A stretch of DNA of 64,000 bases from Clostridium sp. DSM 17811 (GTDB lineage: Bacteria; Bacillota; Clostridia; Clostridiales; Clostridiaceae): assembly GCF_018861905.1 (NCBI RefSeq), contig NZ_JAHLDU010000004.1, forward strand, positions 62,001 through 126,000, written 5' to 3'. The notes beneath the pieces are model-generated. The model searched no databases, had not been told where the DNA came from, and was given only the letters and a program-made list of their open reading frames with translations. How positions within the stretch are numbered: position 1 is the first letter of the stretch; each line of letters starts with the position of its first letter. The translations under genes and the position numbers were made by a program. This document shows positions 1-9,640 of the stretch, one piece after another.

Positions 1-319
1 TAACTACACTGCCGTTTGATGTTTGAGATGATGCAATGCGTGGCAAATTTACTTTGAAATTATTATAAACATGCATAGTAAAACCAGAGCAATCAAAACC
101 AGCAGTGGTAGTTCCGCCATATTTATATGGGATGCCGATAAAGGTTTCTGCATAGTCTACGATATTAGTCCCTGTAAGCTTGTTTTTACTTGCTGCTAAT
201 TGAGTAATTTCTGTTGTGTATACAAGTGCCTCAGCATGCGCAGGCTTACTAGTAATACTTATTGAACCTGCAAGCAATAAAGCAAGAGCAAATGTTATAA
301 TATTTTTAACTTTCTTCAT
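1..319 (-). CDS. NlpC/P60 family secreted peptidase, C-terminally cut by window edge
   Basis: Reading the minus strand from the ATG at 319 gives a signal peptide (about residues 1-29, ending PAHA) followed by the start of an NlpC/P60 domain. The segment IGIPYKYGGT followed by GFDCSGF places the catalytic cysteine at about residue 77. The family cleaves peptide stems of peptidoglycan outside the cell. AGGAGG lies just upstream of the ATG (plus-strand 325-330). Only about 106 codons are inside the window; the His and third polar residue of the triad are beyond the edge, so activity and total length cannot be judged. Confidence 0.85.
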   Translation of the reverse strand, partial: MKKVKNIITFALALLLAGSISITSKPAHAEALVYTTEITQLAASKNKLTGTNIVDYAETFIGIPYKYGGTTTAGFDCSGFTMHVYNNFKVNLPRIASSQTSNGSVV

Positions 320-555
320 TATGGCCTCCTTTGTAAACGTAATCTATTATTATATTCTACATAAATATAGGAAATCCCTTTAAAAAACAGAAACTTTTTT
401 TAATTATACCAATTAAGGGCATAATGAATAATATTGTTTGAATGTGATATAATATAAGTGAATACATTGAAAGAAACATTTTGTATCAATTAAATGAAAA
501 GTATTAACATTTTATAGTGAGAAGCGTGTAATTTATATGTATGGGAGTGGAATAT

Positions 556-1938
556 ATGACAAAAACAATTATAAGGATACAAAAGATTGAACTTACGGGG
601 TTTAAGAATATCCAGGAGGGAATTATCGATTTGTCAGGTTATAGACAAAAAGAATATTATAGTGGTAAATCAGATATAATTGGAATTTATGGACAAAATG
701 GTTCAGGAAAAACGACTATAGTAGAAGCTTTTAAATTATTTAAAACAATAGCAAGTGGTGAAAAATTACCAGAAGATATTAAAAATTATATACATGAATT
801 AGAAGACGAGGCAACGTTAAAGTTTGTTTTTTATATTGAACTAAAAGATCAAAAGTTATTAGTATATTACCAGTTTTCACTAAGGAGAAAAGAAGGGCAA
901 GCAGAATTATATAATGAGAAGTTAAGTTATTCTCAAATAAATGAGGATAACAAAAAAAGAAAAATTGATATAATCGAATATCTTATAGATTTAAAGGATA
1001 CATATATATTGCCAAAGGCTCGTTATAACGAGTTAATAAGAAATAATAAAGAAAATGAATTTAATCTTGAAGTGAGTAAAAGGTTATCAATAAAGGAAAA
1101 AACATCTTTTATTTTTAACGATAGTTTGGAAGAAATTTTTAAAAGTAATTCAATGAGCAATGATTATTTTAATGTTATTAATGTTATTAAACATTTTGCT
1201 AGAGTAAATTTATTTGTAATAACTAATGAACATTCAGCGACTATAAGCCTTAATTATATGCCATTAAGTTTTAGAATGGAGAATGAGGCATGCGTAACTA
1301 GTGGAGATATCGCAATTAATTTACTCGGGAAATCAAATATAGATAAAAAAAGGTATAATATAGCAACAAAAATTATAAAACAGTTGAATATAGTGTTAAG
1401 TACTATCATTCCTAATTTACAGTTAGAGATTAATAATTTAGGAAACGAGTTATCTAAAAATGGAAAAGAAGTAGTAAGAATACAATTGCTTTCTATTAAA
1501 AAAGATATAAAGATTCCGCTTAAATATGAATCTGAGGGTATAAAAAAGATAATTTCTATTTTAAGTACCTTAATTTCCATGTTTAATAATCCATCAATTT
1601 GTTTAATAGTTGATGAACTTGATGCTGGCATATTTGAGTATTTGTTAGGGGAATTATTAAAGATAATTGAGCAAGAAGGAAAAGGCCAATTTATTTTTAC
1701 ATCACATAACCTACGACCACTTGAAATGTTAGAAAAAGAATCATTGGTATTTAGTACCGTGAATCCACAAAATAGATTTATAAGAATAACGAATATAAAA
1801 AGTAATAATAATCTACGAAATGTATATTTACGTGGGGTTGATTTGGGTGGACTTAATGAGTGTATATACGAAGAAACTAATAGTTTTGAGATTGCACACG
1901 CATTTAGAAAAGCTGGTGACATTCTTTATGAAGAGTAA
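556..1938 (+). CDS. AAA/ABC-type ATPase (AAA_15/OLD-like), candidate phage-defence component
   Basis: A 460-residue soluble ATPase. Walker A is GQNGSGKT at residues 46-53, after an N-terminal strand typical of SMC/RecF-like ATPases (IRIQKIELTGFKNI). Walker B is LIVDELD at about 350-356 and a switch histidine follows in FTSHNLRPLE near 384. The middle is a long insert without recognisable motifs. I chose the ATG at 556 rather than 541 because GGGAGTGG lies 5 nt upstream of it. The gene overlaps the next one by 11 nt, so the two are translationally coupled. ATPases of this class paired with a TOPRIM protein occur in defence systems such as PARIS, RloAB-like and AbiL-like pairs; that role is inferred here. 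Confidence 0.8.
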   Translation: MTKTIIRIQKIELTGFKNIQEGIIDLSGYRQKEYYSGKSDIIGIYGQNGSGKTTIVEAFKLFKTIASGEKLPEDIKNYIHELEDEATLKFVFYIELKDQKLLVYYQFSLRRKEGQAELYNEKLSYSQINEDNKKRKIDIIEYLIDLKDTYILPKARYNELIRNNKENEFNLEVSKRLSIKEKTSFIFNDSLEEIFKSNSMSNDYFNVINVIKHFARVNLFVITNEHSATISLNYMPLSFRMENEACVTSGDIAINLLGKSNIDKKRYNIATKIIKQLNIVLSTIIPNLQLEINNLGNELSKNGKEVVRIQLLSIKKDIKIPLKYESEGIKKIISILSTLISMFNNPSICLIVDELDAGIFEYLLGELLKIIEQEGKGQFIFTSHNLRPLEMLEKESLVFSTVNPQNRFIRITNIKSNNNLRNVYLRGVDLGGLNECIYEETNSFEIAHAFRKAGDILYEE

Positions 1939-2641
1939 AAAAATTGTTTTATTTATAGTTGAGGGAGTAACTGATAGAAATTCATTTGCATTAATTTTAT
2001 CTAAAATAATTGAAAAAGATAAAATTGTTAGGTTTAAAGTTATTCACGGTGATGTTACAGCGCAAAATGGAGTTAATGCAGGTAATATTTACACCAAAAT
2101 TACAGATTATATAAAGGAGTTTATATCTAGTGATATGTATAAGAAAAGTGATATTTCAAATGTAATTCATTTAGTAGATACTGATGGTGCATTTATAAGT
2201 GATGAACAAGTTTTGCAAAAGGACATGAATAGTATTAAACCCAAGGATAGTATTGAGTATAACACCCAAAATATATATGCAAAAAATACCGATAATATAA
2301 AAAAACGTAATAAACAAAAATCACAAATCCTAAGTAAGCTGGCAACTACGAATATGATATATACAAACTTAAGTTACCGGGTATATTTCTTTTCTTCTAA
2401 TTTAGAACATGTAATTCATAATGTGCAAGGGGTTAATGCTGATGATAAACGGAGGTTTGCTGAAAAGTTTGAAGACAAATTTATAACAAGTCCTATTAGT
2501 TTTATTGAATTTATGAATAATCCGGAATTTGCTATTAATGCTGAGTATAAAGATACCTGGGAATTTATAAAAAAAGATACAAATTCTCTAAAACGATTTA
2601 CTAATTTTAATTTATATCTTAACACAATAAAAATTGAATAA
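1928..2641 (+). CDS. TOPRIM-like nuclease-fold protein, partner of the upstream ATPase
   Basis: A 237-residue protein with the two TOPRIM hallmarks: a strand ending in a glutamate (FIVEGVTD, Glu12) and a DxD after a second strand (HLVDTDG, Asp84 and Asp86). These residues bind Mg2+ in topoisomerases, OLD nucleases and the effector subunits of some defence systems. The rest, lysine-rich and then alpha-helical, has no motif I recognise. The ATG at 1928 overlaps the ATPase stop; a longer frame from 1820 lies wholly inside the ATPase gene and is unlikely to be the start. A hairpin terminator follows. The precise family (DUF4435, RloB or other) cannot be settled by eye. Confidence 0.7.
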   Translation: MKSKKIVLFIVEGVTDRNSFALILSKIIEKDKIVRFKVIHGDVTAQNGVNAGNIYTKITDYIKEFISSDMYKKSDISNVIHLVDTDGAFISDEQVLQKDMNSIKPKDSIEYNTQNIYAKNTDNIKKRNKQKSQILSKLATTNMIYTNLSYRVYFFSSNLEHVIHNVQGVNADDKRRFAEKFEDKFITSPISFIEFMNNPEFAINAEYKDTWEFIKKDTNSLKRFTNFNLYLNTIKIE

Positions 2642-2652
2642 ATTACAAAAAT

Positions 2653-2684
2653 AAAGTAGACTACCAAAAGGTTGTCTACTTTGT
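2653..2684. terminator. Bidirectional intrinsic terminator
   Basis: Arms AAAGTAGAC (2653-2661) and GTCTACTTT (2674-2682) form a 9-bp stem between the convergent TOPRIM gene and the amino acid permease. Confidence 0.75.
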
Positions 2685-2700
2685 TATTGTAATATTATTT

Positions 2701-4092
2701 CTATTTTTCTTTTTGAAGTAAACTGTGATGTCTACTATACACGAAGTAAATCACTATTCCAATTAATAACCAAATTATAAATCTAATCCATGTTACTAGT
2801 GGTAAGGCTGACATTAAATAAACACAAGAAAGTGCAGAAATGATAGGTAAAACTGGTACCCATGGGCACCTAAACTTTCTTTCAATATTCGGCATAGTTT
2901 TCCTAAGAACTATAACTCCTATTGAAACTAAGATGAATGCAAATAATGTACCTATATTGCATAGTTTTATTATTTCATCTAATGGTAGAAAACCGGCCAT
3001 TATTCCAGCAATACTACCTGTTATTATTGTGCAAAGAGTAGGGGTTTTGTGAATAGGGTGTACCTTTGAAAAAACCTTTGGAAGTAACCCATCTCTTGAC
3101 ATAACCATAAACACTCTAATTTGTCCATAAAGCATTACAAGTAGTGTTGAAATCATACCTATAACTGCTCCAGTTCCAACAAGGGCTGCTCCCCAATTGA
3201 TGCCAAATCTTGCAAGAGCTCCTGGAACAGCATTGTTCTCAATTATTTCTTTATATGGAACCATACCAGTTATAACAAGTGCAACTGCAACGTAAAGTAT
3301 AATTACTACTCCTAGGCAAATTGCAAGTCCGCGAGGTACATCCCTCTTTGGGTTTATAGTTTCTTCGGCAGCAGTTGAAACTGCGTCAAAACCAATATAT
3401 GCAAAGAATATAATTGAAGCACCAGCCATAACACCACTCCAACCAAATGGAGCAAATGGTTTATAGTTAGCTACATTAATATGGAATACTCCAAGTATTA
3501 CAAATAAAATAATTACACCAACTTTTACCAAGACAATTTTATTGTTTAATTTTGCACTTTCTTTTATGCCTATAAATAATATCCAAGTTACAAACATAGT
3601 TATAAGAACAGCGGGTAAGTCAATAATTCCACCGGCCGAGGGAGTTCTAATTATTGCATTAGGCAAATTTAGCCCTGCGGAACTTAATAAACCTACAAAG
3701 GTTCCTGACCATCCAGACGCAACTGCAGCGGAAGAAACCAAATACTCAAGCATTAAGTCCCAGCCTATAATCCAGGCTATTAATTCACCGAAGGCAACAT
3801 AAGAATATGCATATGTACTGCCAGCAACTGGAAACATTGTAGCAAGTTCAGAATAAGTAAGAGCGCAAAGTGCACTTATTACTGCAGCTACTATAAATGA
3901 TAAAACAACTGCAGGTCCTGCTAAATGTGCCCCGACACCAGTTGAAACAAAAATCCCTGTACCTACAACTGCACCTATTCCAAGTGCTGCAAGGTCTTTT
4001 GATGTAAGATTCTTTTTTAAATCAGATTTTTCAGCTGAATGTAACATTTGTTCTAGGGTTTTCTTTTTCCAAATATCCATAAATTTTTTCAC
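2701..4092 (-). CDS. APC-superfamily amino acid permease (YfnA/cationic amino acid transporter-like)
   Basis: A 463-residue integral membrane protein with a soluble N-terminus and about 12 hydrophobic helices. The first helix holds the APC signature GIGAVVGTGIFVSTG (about residues 38-52), and EETINPKRDVPRG follows helix 6, as in YfnA and CAT-type permeases. These transporters import amino acids by proton symport or exchange at the cytoplasmic membrane. AAAGGAG precedes the ATG. It is monocistronic, divergent from the esterase gene. The substrate cannot be read from the sequence. Confidence 0.88.
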   Translation of the reverse strand: MKKFMDIWKKKTLEQMLHSAEKSDLKKNLTSKDLAALGIGAVVGTGIFVSTGVGAHLAGPAVVLSFIVAAVISALCALTYSELATMFPVAGSTYAYSYVAFGELIAWIIGWDLMLEYLVSSAAVASGWSGTFVGLLSSAGLNLPNAIIRTPSAGGIIDLPAVLITMFVTWILFIGIKESAKLNNKIVLVKVGVIILFVILGVFHINVANYKPFAPFGWSGVMAGASIIFFAYIGFDAVSTAAEETINPKRDVPRGLAICLGVVIILYVAVALVITGMVPYKEIIENNAVPGALARFGINWGAALVGTGAVIGMISTLLVMLYGQIRVFMVMSRDGLLPKVFSKVHPIHKTPTLCTIITGSIAGIMAGFLPLDEIIKLCNIGTLFAFILVSIGVIVLRKTMPNIERKFRCPWVPVLPIISALSCVYLMSALPLVTWIRFIIWLLIGIVIYFVYSRHHSLLQKEK

Positions 4093-4571
4093 TCCTTTAA
4101 TTAAATTTTAATTTTACTTTAATCGTTTTGTTGATATAAAAACTAAAGTTTTATGTATTAATATTGTTCGTTTCTTATTTGAATTATTTGTATTTAGAAT
4201 TATAAAAAGAAATGAATGTAATACTATATTATGCATAAAAAATATTAATAAGATTCATTATATAGAAAATTTGGAGAATTAGAAAGAACTAAACATAGCT
4301 TGTTAAGCTCATTGGTTTGATTAGATATATAATACTATAACATCATGACATTTTCTAAGTTTTAATATGCAGTTACAATATTGACAAGATGATTTAATTT
4401 TATTTGGATAAGAAGTAAAATAGTAGCAAAAATTATTAATATGCTAACAAAATAAAGAGAACATTATAAAAATATAGACAATTTGGTATATTCTTATTAT
4501 AATAGACTTAATTTGTCAAAAAAGTATCTGTAGTTTCTTAGCTTAAATTTATGATTAAAGGAGGGATGAAT
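4093..4571. other. Divergent intergenic region, AT-rich
   Basis: Holds the upstream signals of the permease (minus) and the esterase (plus). Apart from the promoter listed for the esterase I see no small ORF, repeat or RNA element. Confidence 0.5.
4475..4503 (+). promoter_or_regulatory. Sigma-A type promoter for the esterase gene
   Basis: TAGACA (4475-4480), a 17-nt spacer and TATAAT (4498-4503), about 70 nt before the esterase start. Confidence 0.6.
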
Positions 4572-5399
4572 ATGATAAATAAGACTATTGATTTGTGGGG
4601 TAAGTTTCCATATGAAAATAAGGGAAATGATGATTTTAGACCAAGTTTAGATACGTATTTACTTAAAGGAGATAAATTAAGGGGAGCTGTTTTAATATGC
4701 CCAGGAGGGGCATATGCTTATACATCATTAAGAGAAGCTGAACCAATAGCTATTAAATTTAACGCTGCTGGCTTTCATGCATTTGTCTTATATTATAGTG
4801 TTGCTCCAAACAAGTATCCACAATCATTGCTAGATTTATCAAGGGCAATGTGTATACTTCGTGAAAATTCTAAAGATTGGAAAATTGATGTTAATAAAAT
4901 TGCGGTGTGTGGCTTTTCGGCAGGTGGGCATGTAGCTGCAAGTCTTGGAGTTTATTGGGATGAGCCTTATTTAAAAGGGGTACCTGGAATTGAGGGAGGT
5001 AAAAACAATCCAAATGCTCAAATTTTATGTTATCCTGTCATAACATCAGGAGTATTTACTCATGAAAACTCACTTTGCAATTTGATAGGAGATAATGCTA
5101 GTGAGTCATTAAAGGAGAAGATGTCATTAGAACATAATGTCTCTGGGAAAACACCACCTACATTTTTATGGCATACATTTGAAGATAACTCAGTACCGGT
5201 TGAAAATACATTGTTATTTGCTAAGGCGTTAAGAAACAAAAAAATACCTTTTGAATTACACATATACCCAGAAGGACCACATGGGTTATCGCTTGCTAAT
5301 GAAGAAACTCGGGAAGAGGGAAAAGGGGTTTATCCGAATGTTGCTACTTGGATGGATTTGTGTATTACGTGGTTAACTAATCTATTTTCAAAGAAATAG
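4572..5399 (+). CDS. Alpha/beta hydrolase, acetyl esterase/xylan esterase-like
   Basis: A 275-residue cytoplasmic serine hydrolase of the BD-FAE/acetyl-esterase type. The nucleophile elbow is GFSAG (Ser116), the oxyanion motif is CPGGAY (about 43-48), Asp205 sits in FEDNSVP and His237 in EGPHGLS, giving a complete triad in family order. I chose the ATG at 4572 because AAAGGAGGG lies 6-7 nt upstream; the in-frame ATG at 4551 precedes that ribosome binding site. It is monocistronic. Likely substrates are short-chain acyl or acetylated sugars, but this is inferred from the family only. Confidence 0.85.
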   Translation: MINKTIDLWGKFPYENKGNDDFRPSLDTYLLKGDKLRGAVLICPGGAYAYTSLREAEPIAIKFNAAGFHAFVLYYSVAPNKYPQSLLDLSRAMCILRENSKDWKIDVNKIAVCGFSAGGHVAASLGVYWDEPYLKGVPGIEGGKNNPNAQILCYPVITSGVFTHENSLCNLIGDNASESLKEKMSLEHNVSGKTPPTFLWHTFEDNSVPVENTLLFAKALRNKKIPFELHIYPEGPHGLSLANEETREEGKGVYPNVATWMDLCITWLTNLFSKK

Positions 5400-5657
5400 A
5401 ATAAAAATTTATAAGAACATATTTTTAGCCTAAACACCCATTTTCAAAGCGTTCATGGAATCTAGTCATAGATTGTTCATAATATTGACACTTAAATGCA
5501 ATAATTATTTGTTAGTATTGTTAACAGATACAGAGGAACTACATGATGAATCCTCAAAATAACATAATCAACATATCACTAAATATTAATAATATCAGGT
5601 GAGTATTAAATGCAATTAATAATATAGCCTTTAAGGGCGGAATGGAGACAAATTATT

Positions 5658-6083
5658 ATGGAACATAATGTAAAAAACACAACAAAAAAATCTGCTATTT
5701 CAATCGTTTTATTTATATCTGCTATAGTTGTAGCGATCTTAGGAGTGGCACTATTAGTTGATAATATCTACTTGTATAATACTAGTTTTGCTCAAGCTGT
5801 AACTCAAGGTTATGCAGTTGGTACGGTAAGAAAGGCATTAATGACATCACAATTGTTACCAGGAATATTCCAGCCGATTGCCATGTATGGTGGAGTTGCA
5901 TTACTGCTAGTAGCGGTGGGTAAAATCAGTGATAAAGTTTCAAAATGTTTAACAGTTTTAACTAAAAAAGAGATTTGCGATGATGTTACTCATGAAAATT
6001 GTGTAGATCAAGATGTTGTTAATGTAGAAAATATAGAAACAACTAATCCAGAGGAAATATCTGACGAAACTCAAAAAATATAG
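5658..6083 (+). CDS. Small membrane protein of unknown function, two TM segments
   Basis: A 141-residue protein with one hydrophobic helix at about 13-33, a polar loop of about 45 residues and a second helix at about 75-90, then an acidic hydrophilic tail. I do not recognise the family. GGAG lies about 10 nt before the ATG and a strong terminator follows, so it is a single-gene unit. Confidence 0.6.
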   Translation: MEHNVKNTTKKSAISIVLFISAIVVAILGVALLVDNIYLYNTSFAQAVTQGYAVGTVRKALMTSQLLPGIFQPIAMYGGVALLLVAVGKISDKVSKCLTVLTKKEICDDVTHENCVDQDVVNVENIETTNPEEISDETQKI

Positions 6084-6096
6084 ATTAAAAATAAGG

Positions 6097-6137
6097 AAGG
6101 TCTTGTCTTAGCAATTAGCTAGGGCGAGACCTTTTTT
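6097..6137 (+). terminator. Intrinsic terminator
   Basis: A 13-14 bp stem with G.U pairs (GGTCTTGTCTTAG against CTAGGGCGAGACC) followed by seven T residues, after the small membrane protein gene. Confidence 0.85.
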
Positions 6138-6162
6138 TATGGTTAATTAGAAAATCCATAAA

Positions 6163-7176
6163 TTATTTTATATCTATAACTGCATTTTTATCTACGATAT
6201 TCCACCAAGTCTTTCCTGGATTTAAAGGTAAAATATTACCTTCTTCATCTGTTAGTAGTGTTTTTGAAGTTGTTGTTTTTTTAGTCCAAAACATTTTAAC
6301 ATATTTACCATTGCTGATAACATAACCATTCCCTGTGCCCACAAGTTTAATGTCTAAATGACTTCCATCTGCTTGAGTTTTAATTGTGGTTATTTGGACA
6401 ACTACATTTTTAACGCTTAAGGGAAGTTTATTTTCTTTATCGGTAGAAGATTTTCCATCCATGCTTTTTAGGTAAAATCCATTTTTATAAGTGTATCTAG
6501 TGTTGTAATATTTATTTAAATTTAAAAATACATCGGATGCTTTAGTTAGTTTAGTATTATCCCAATAGCTTTTATTAAATTTTAATGTAACACTAGGTGA
6601 GTATACAAATTTTTTACTTTTGATAAGCTCTCTTAATTTATCTGTAGAGGTATAAAGGTTATGGGGAGCTTTCCTTATCGAATCCCTCCAATATGTAGAG
6701 GCATTTGTCATTTCGTTCATGCTCATTAATTTTTCTCCATTTATTTTAAGAAGGGCTTCTTCGCTTCCACCACAATGAGCAAAAGGCAAATTATATTCCT
6801 TTGAAATATCTAAAAAATAAGCCCGAGCGCTTCTAATTGGTCCGATTTTTTTAGGACTTTCCTTTTGAAACAATGTTATAAACCTAGGAATTCCACCCTC
6901 TGCCATGGTTTCATAAACTATATCAGCATCATTTAATCCGGATTGAGGTCTTGCATCTAAAGAGTTCTCGACTATTGCAAGTACAGCAATATTAGAGAAT
7001 ACTTTCTTTGTTACCTCTTCGCCAGTATAGGGTGAGATGTATTTTTGAGAGGTTTTTACAGTGGGTTTTGGTTTGAGTTGTATTGTAGTATCAACTTTTT
7101 TGCCACACCCTTCAGACAAAAAAAATATTGAAACAAGTATACATAGTAGCAGTTTAGATTTATTTTTCAAACTCAA
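6163..7176 (-). CDS. DUF3048 (YerB-like) lipoprotein
   Basis: A 337-residue exported lipoprotein: basic start, hydrophobic helix and lipobox LSEGC. The DUF3048 core follows (IVENSLDARPQSGLNDADIVYE, and later GPIRSARAYFLDI), and the C-terminal half carries the second YerB-type domain. The longer frame from 7239 would put 21 polar residues before the signal peptide; AGGAGG followed by 5 nt points to a TTG start at 7176, with TTG 7170 as an alternative. The function of DUF3048 proteins is not established; the location outside the membrane is clear. Confidence 0.82.
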   Translation of the reverse strand: MSLKNKSKLLLCILVSIFFLSEGCGKKVDTTIQLKPKPTVKTSQKYISPYTGEEVTKKVFSNIAVLAIVENSLDARPQSGLNDADIVYETMAEGGIPRFITLFQKESPKKIGPIRSARAYFLDISKEYNLPFAHCGGSEEALLKINGEKLMSMNEMTNASTYWRDSIRKAPHNLYTSTDKLRELIKSKKFVYSPSVTLKFNKSYWDNTKLTKASDVFLNLNKYYNTRYTYKNGFYLKSMDGKSSTDKENKLPLSVKNVVVQITTIKTQADGSHLDIKLVGTGNGYVISNGKYVKMFWTKKTTTSKTLLTDEEGNILPLNPGKTWWNIVDKNAVIDIK

Positions 7177-7373
7177 TATCTCCTCCTTTAGTTTTAAGTA
7201 TCGTAATATATGGTCATAATAAATCTTTCTACAAGTCATAGATAATCACCTTTATATTTAATGATTTTTTTTTAGCGAAATATCTATTATAATATAAAAA
7301 CTTATACTATAATAGATATTAATAAAGAATAAGTATTAAAGGATATAAAATAATATGTTGTGAGGTGATTTTT

Positions 7374-8819
7374 ATGTATGATGTAATTATTATAGGAGCG
7401 GGAGTAGTTGGAGCGGCTATTGCAAGGGAACTTTCAAGGTATGATTTAAAAATATGTGTTTTAGAAAAAGAAGATGATGTTGCAACCAAAGCTACAAAAG
7501 CAAATAGTGGGATAGTTCATGGCGGATATGCAGCAAAGTACGGTACATTAAAAGGACAATTATGTGGAAAAGGGAATAAAATGTATAAAGCGCTTGAGAA
7601 AGAATTAAATTTTGGATATCGGAAAACAGGAGCTTTGGTAATTGGTTTTAATGAGAGTGATGAGAAAAGAATTATTGAGTTATATGAGAACGGTCTAAAA
7701 CTTGGATGCGATGATTTAGAGATTATAAAAGGTGAGAAGTTAAAAGAGATAGAGCCATACTTAAATAGTGAAGTAAAGGTAGCACTTTATGCTAAAAGTG
7801 TAGGGGTTACATCACCTTATGAATTTACAATTGCATTAGTTGAAAATGCAATAACTAATGGTGTAGAACTTAAGCTAGAGAATGAAGTAATGAGTATAGA
7901 AAAATTGGAAGAAAAATTTACGATTCATACTAATAAGGAGGAGATCGAATCAAGATACATTATAAATGCTGCAGGACTTCATAGTGATAAAATATCTAAT
8001 ATGGTAGGAATCGATGATTTTAAAATAGTACCGAAGCGAGGTCAATATATTCTAATGGGAAAAGAGCAAGGTCATCTTGTAAATACTGTTATTTTTCAAG
8101 TGCCTACAGATAAGGGAAAAGGAATACTTGTAACTACAACATATCATGGCAATTTTATGATTGGACCTAATGCAGAAGAGGTTGATAATACAGAAGATGT
8201 ATCAACTAATGAGAATAGTTTAAAGGATGTAATTACTGCTGCTAGAATGTCCATACCTGATTTTAATATTCAAAAGGCATTAACTACTTTTTCAGGTATA
8301 AGAGCTACTAGTAGTACAGGGGATTTTATCATTGAGGAAAGTAGAGTTAAAAGATTCGTAAATGTTGCTGGGATAGATTCACCAGGGCTTACATCATCAC
8401 CTGCAATTGCGAAGATGGTTGTAGATATAATTAAGAATTTAGAAGGAAATCTTAGACTGAAAAATAGTTTTAATCCAAATAGAAAAGGAATAGTAATAAA
8501 GAAAGATAAGAATTTTGATGGAAAAGTTGATGATGAAAATAAAGAAAAGAATATAATATGCAGATGTGAGCAGGTTACAGAGTCAGAAATTATTGATGCT
8601 ATTCACAGAAATATACCAATTAATTCTACAGATGCTATAAAAAGACGTACAAGAGCAGGAATGGGAACTTGTCAGGGTAATTTTTGTCAAAGAAGAGTTA
8701 AGGCAATAATAGCAAGAGAACTTAATATTTCAGAGGATAAGGTTACTGTAAGGGGAAATAGGAATTCTCAATCACCAGTTAAGGCGGAAATAAATTTAAT
8801 TAGGAAGGCTAAATATTAA
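7374..8819 (+). CDS. FAD-dependent oxidoreductase (GlpA/L-2-hydroxyglutarate oxidase-like) with BFD-like [2Fe-2S] domain
   Basis: A 481-residue flavoprotein. The dinucleotide-binding motif is DVIIIGAGVVGAAIAREL at the N-terminus, and the DAO fold runs to about 360. The C-terminal part has the BFD-like cysteines CRCEQ ... TCQGNFCQ, which bind a [2Fe-2S] cluster. This layout is seen in anaerobic glycerol-3-phosphate dehydrogenase-type proteins. The start is the ATG at 7374, 6 nt after GAGGTG; an upstream in-frame GTG overlaps that ribosome binding site. It stands alone, so the substrate remains open; glycerol-3-phosphate or a 2-hydroxyacid are candidates. Confidence 0.85.
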   Translation: MYDVIIIGAGVVGAAIARELSRYDLKICVLEKEDDVATKATKANSGIVHGGYAAKYGTLKGQLCGKGNKMYKALEKELNFGYRKTGALVIGFNESDEKRIIELYENGLKLGCDDLEIIKGEKLKEIEPYLNSEVKVALYAKSVGVTSPYEFTIALVENAITNGVELKLENEVMSIEKLEEKFTIHTNKEEIESRYIINAAGLHSDKISNMVGIDDFKIVPKRGQYILMGKEQGHLVNTVIFQVPTDKGKGILVTTTYHGNFMIGPNAEEVDNTEDVSTNENSLKDVITAARMSIPDFNIQKALTTFSGIRATSSTGDFIIEESRVKRFVNVAGIDSPGLTSSPAIAKMVVDIIKNLEGNLRLKNSFNPNRKGIVIKKDKNFDGKVDDENKEKNIICRCEQVTESEIIDAIHRNIPINSTDAIKRRTRAGMGTCQGNFCQRRVKAIIARELNISEDKVTVRGNRNSQSPVKAEINLIRKAKY

Positions 8820-8896
8820 TATGGTAAATTTGAGTTAGAATGAAAAAAGAGCAAAGATCATTTTATGAACTTTGCTCCAATGTTTGAGATAAAAAA

Positions 8897-9541
8897 TCAA
8901 CTTAAGCTAGGCTTATTTACAACTAGTTTTGATAAACGTGTTATAGGTAAAATAGCAATAATTATACAGGTGATTATTGTTTCGAGACCCATGTATGAGC
9001 CGTTATATAAAAGGGAGTATAAATAAACTGAGGTTCCCTTTGGAGCAGAGGTAGCGAAAAATACCACGCCGGATATAAAATGGCATGCAAATCTTGCTAG
9101 CATTGCACAGATTACTCCAATAAGTATTCCTGTAATTTTAAAGGATCTAAAGTATCCTACTATTCCAATGGCCATAAAAGGAAGAGGATAATCAAATAAT
9201 ACTTGGACTGGGTGGACTGCAAAAGGAGATAATATGAAATTTATTATTCCAAATAAAAAGCCTGTTAGAAAACCAACTTCCGGGCCATAAAACAATGCTA
9301 TTAGTACTATTGGGACCATACTTCCAGCAGTTACGCTACCACCTTGTGGTAATTTCATAATAGTAATAAATTGCAATGAAGTAGCTAATGCAATAGATAC
9401 ACCAACTAAAGTTATCATTTGCGTAGTAAACTTAATTTTTCTAACTTTCAAAATAACATAAATTAATATTAAAACTCCAAGTAGTGCAAAAAGAGCAATG
9501 GGGCTTTTGGTAATTTCAGCGATTCTTTCATTTAAAGACAT
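8897..9541 (-). CDS. thiT: ECF transporter S component for thiamine, ThiT
   Basis: A 214-residue membrane protein with about six helices. The family-typical region TMKLPQGGSVTAGSMVPI-like (here IMKLPQGGSVTAGSM, about 82-96) and the downstream FGIINFILSPFAVHPVQVLFDYPLPF segment match ThiT. ThiT captures thiamine outside the cell and works with the shared EcfA/EcfA'/EcfT energising module, which is not in this window. The TPP riboswitch upstream independently supports a thiamine role. AATGGAGG precedes the ATG. Confidence 0.92.
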   Translation of the reverse strand: MSLNERIAEITKSPIALFALLGVLILIYVILKVRKIKFTTQMITLVGVSIALATSLQFITIMKLPQGGSVTAGSMVPIVLIALFYGPEVGFLTGFLFGIINFILSPFAVHPVQVLFDYPLPFMAIGIVGYFRSFKITGILIGVICAMLARFACHFISGVVFFATSAPKGTSVYLYSLLYNGSYMGLETIITCIIIAILPITRLSKLVVNKPSLS

Positions 9542-9593
9542 TTATATAACCTCCATTTATTGTGCTACAGAAGTATTATGGTAAAAACAAAAA

Positions 9594-9620
9594 AACTATA
9601 TTCACAAAAGGAATATAGTT
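9594..9620 (-). terminator. Expression-platform terminator of the TPP riboswitch
   Basis: On the minus strand, AACTATATTC (9611-9620 complement) pairs with its partner at 9594-9603, followed by a U-rich run. It lies between the TPP aptamer and thiT and probably terminates transcription when TPP is bound. Confidence 0.8.
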
Positions 9621-9640
9621 AATGTATTTATACATCATTA

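Noticed and set aside
1254-1922. Minus-strand 222-residue ORF inside the ATPase gene
   Set aside because: Antisense to Walker-motif coding sequence; no conserved motifs and no ribosome binding site.
556-2641. Naming the pair PARIS (AriA/AriB) outright
   Set aside because: The component types fit, but I could not confirm DUF4435-specific features or lengths by eye, so the name is kept as one candidate only.
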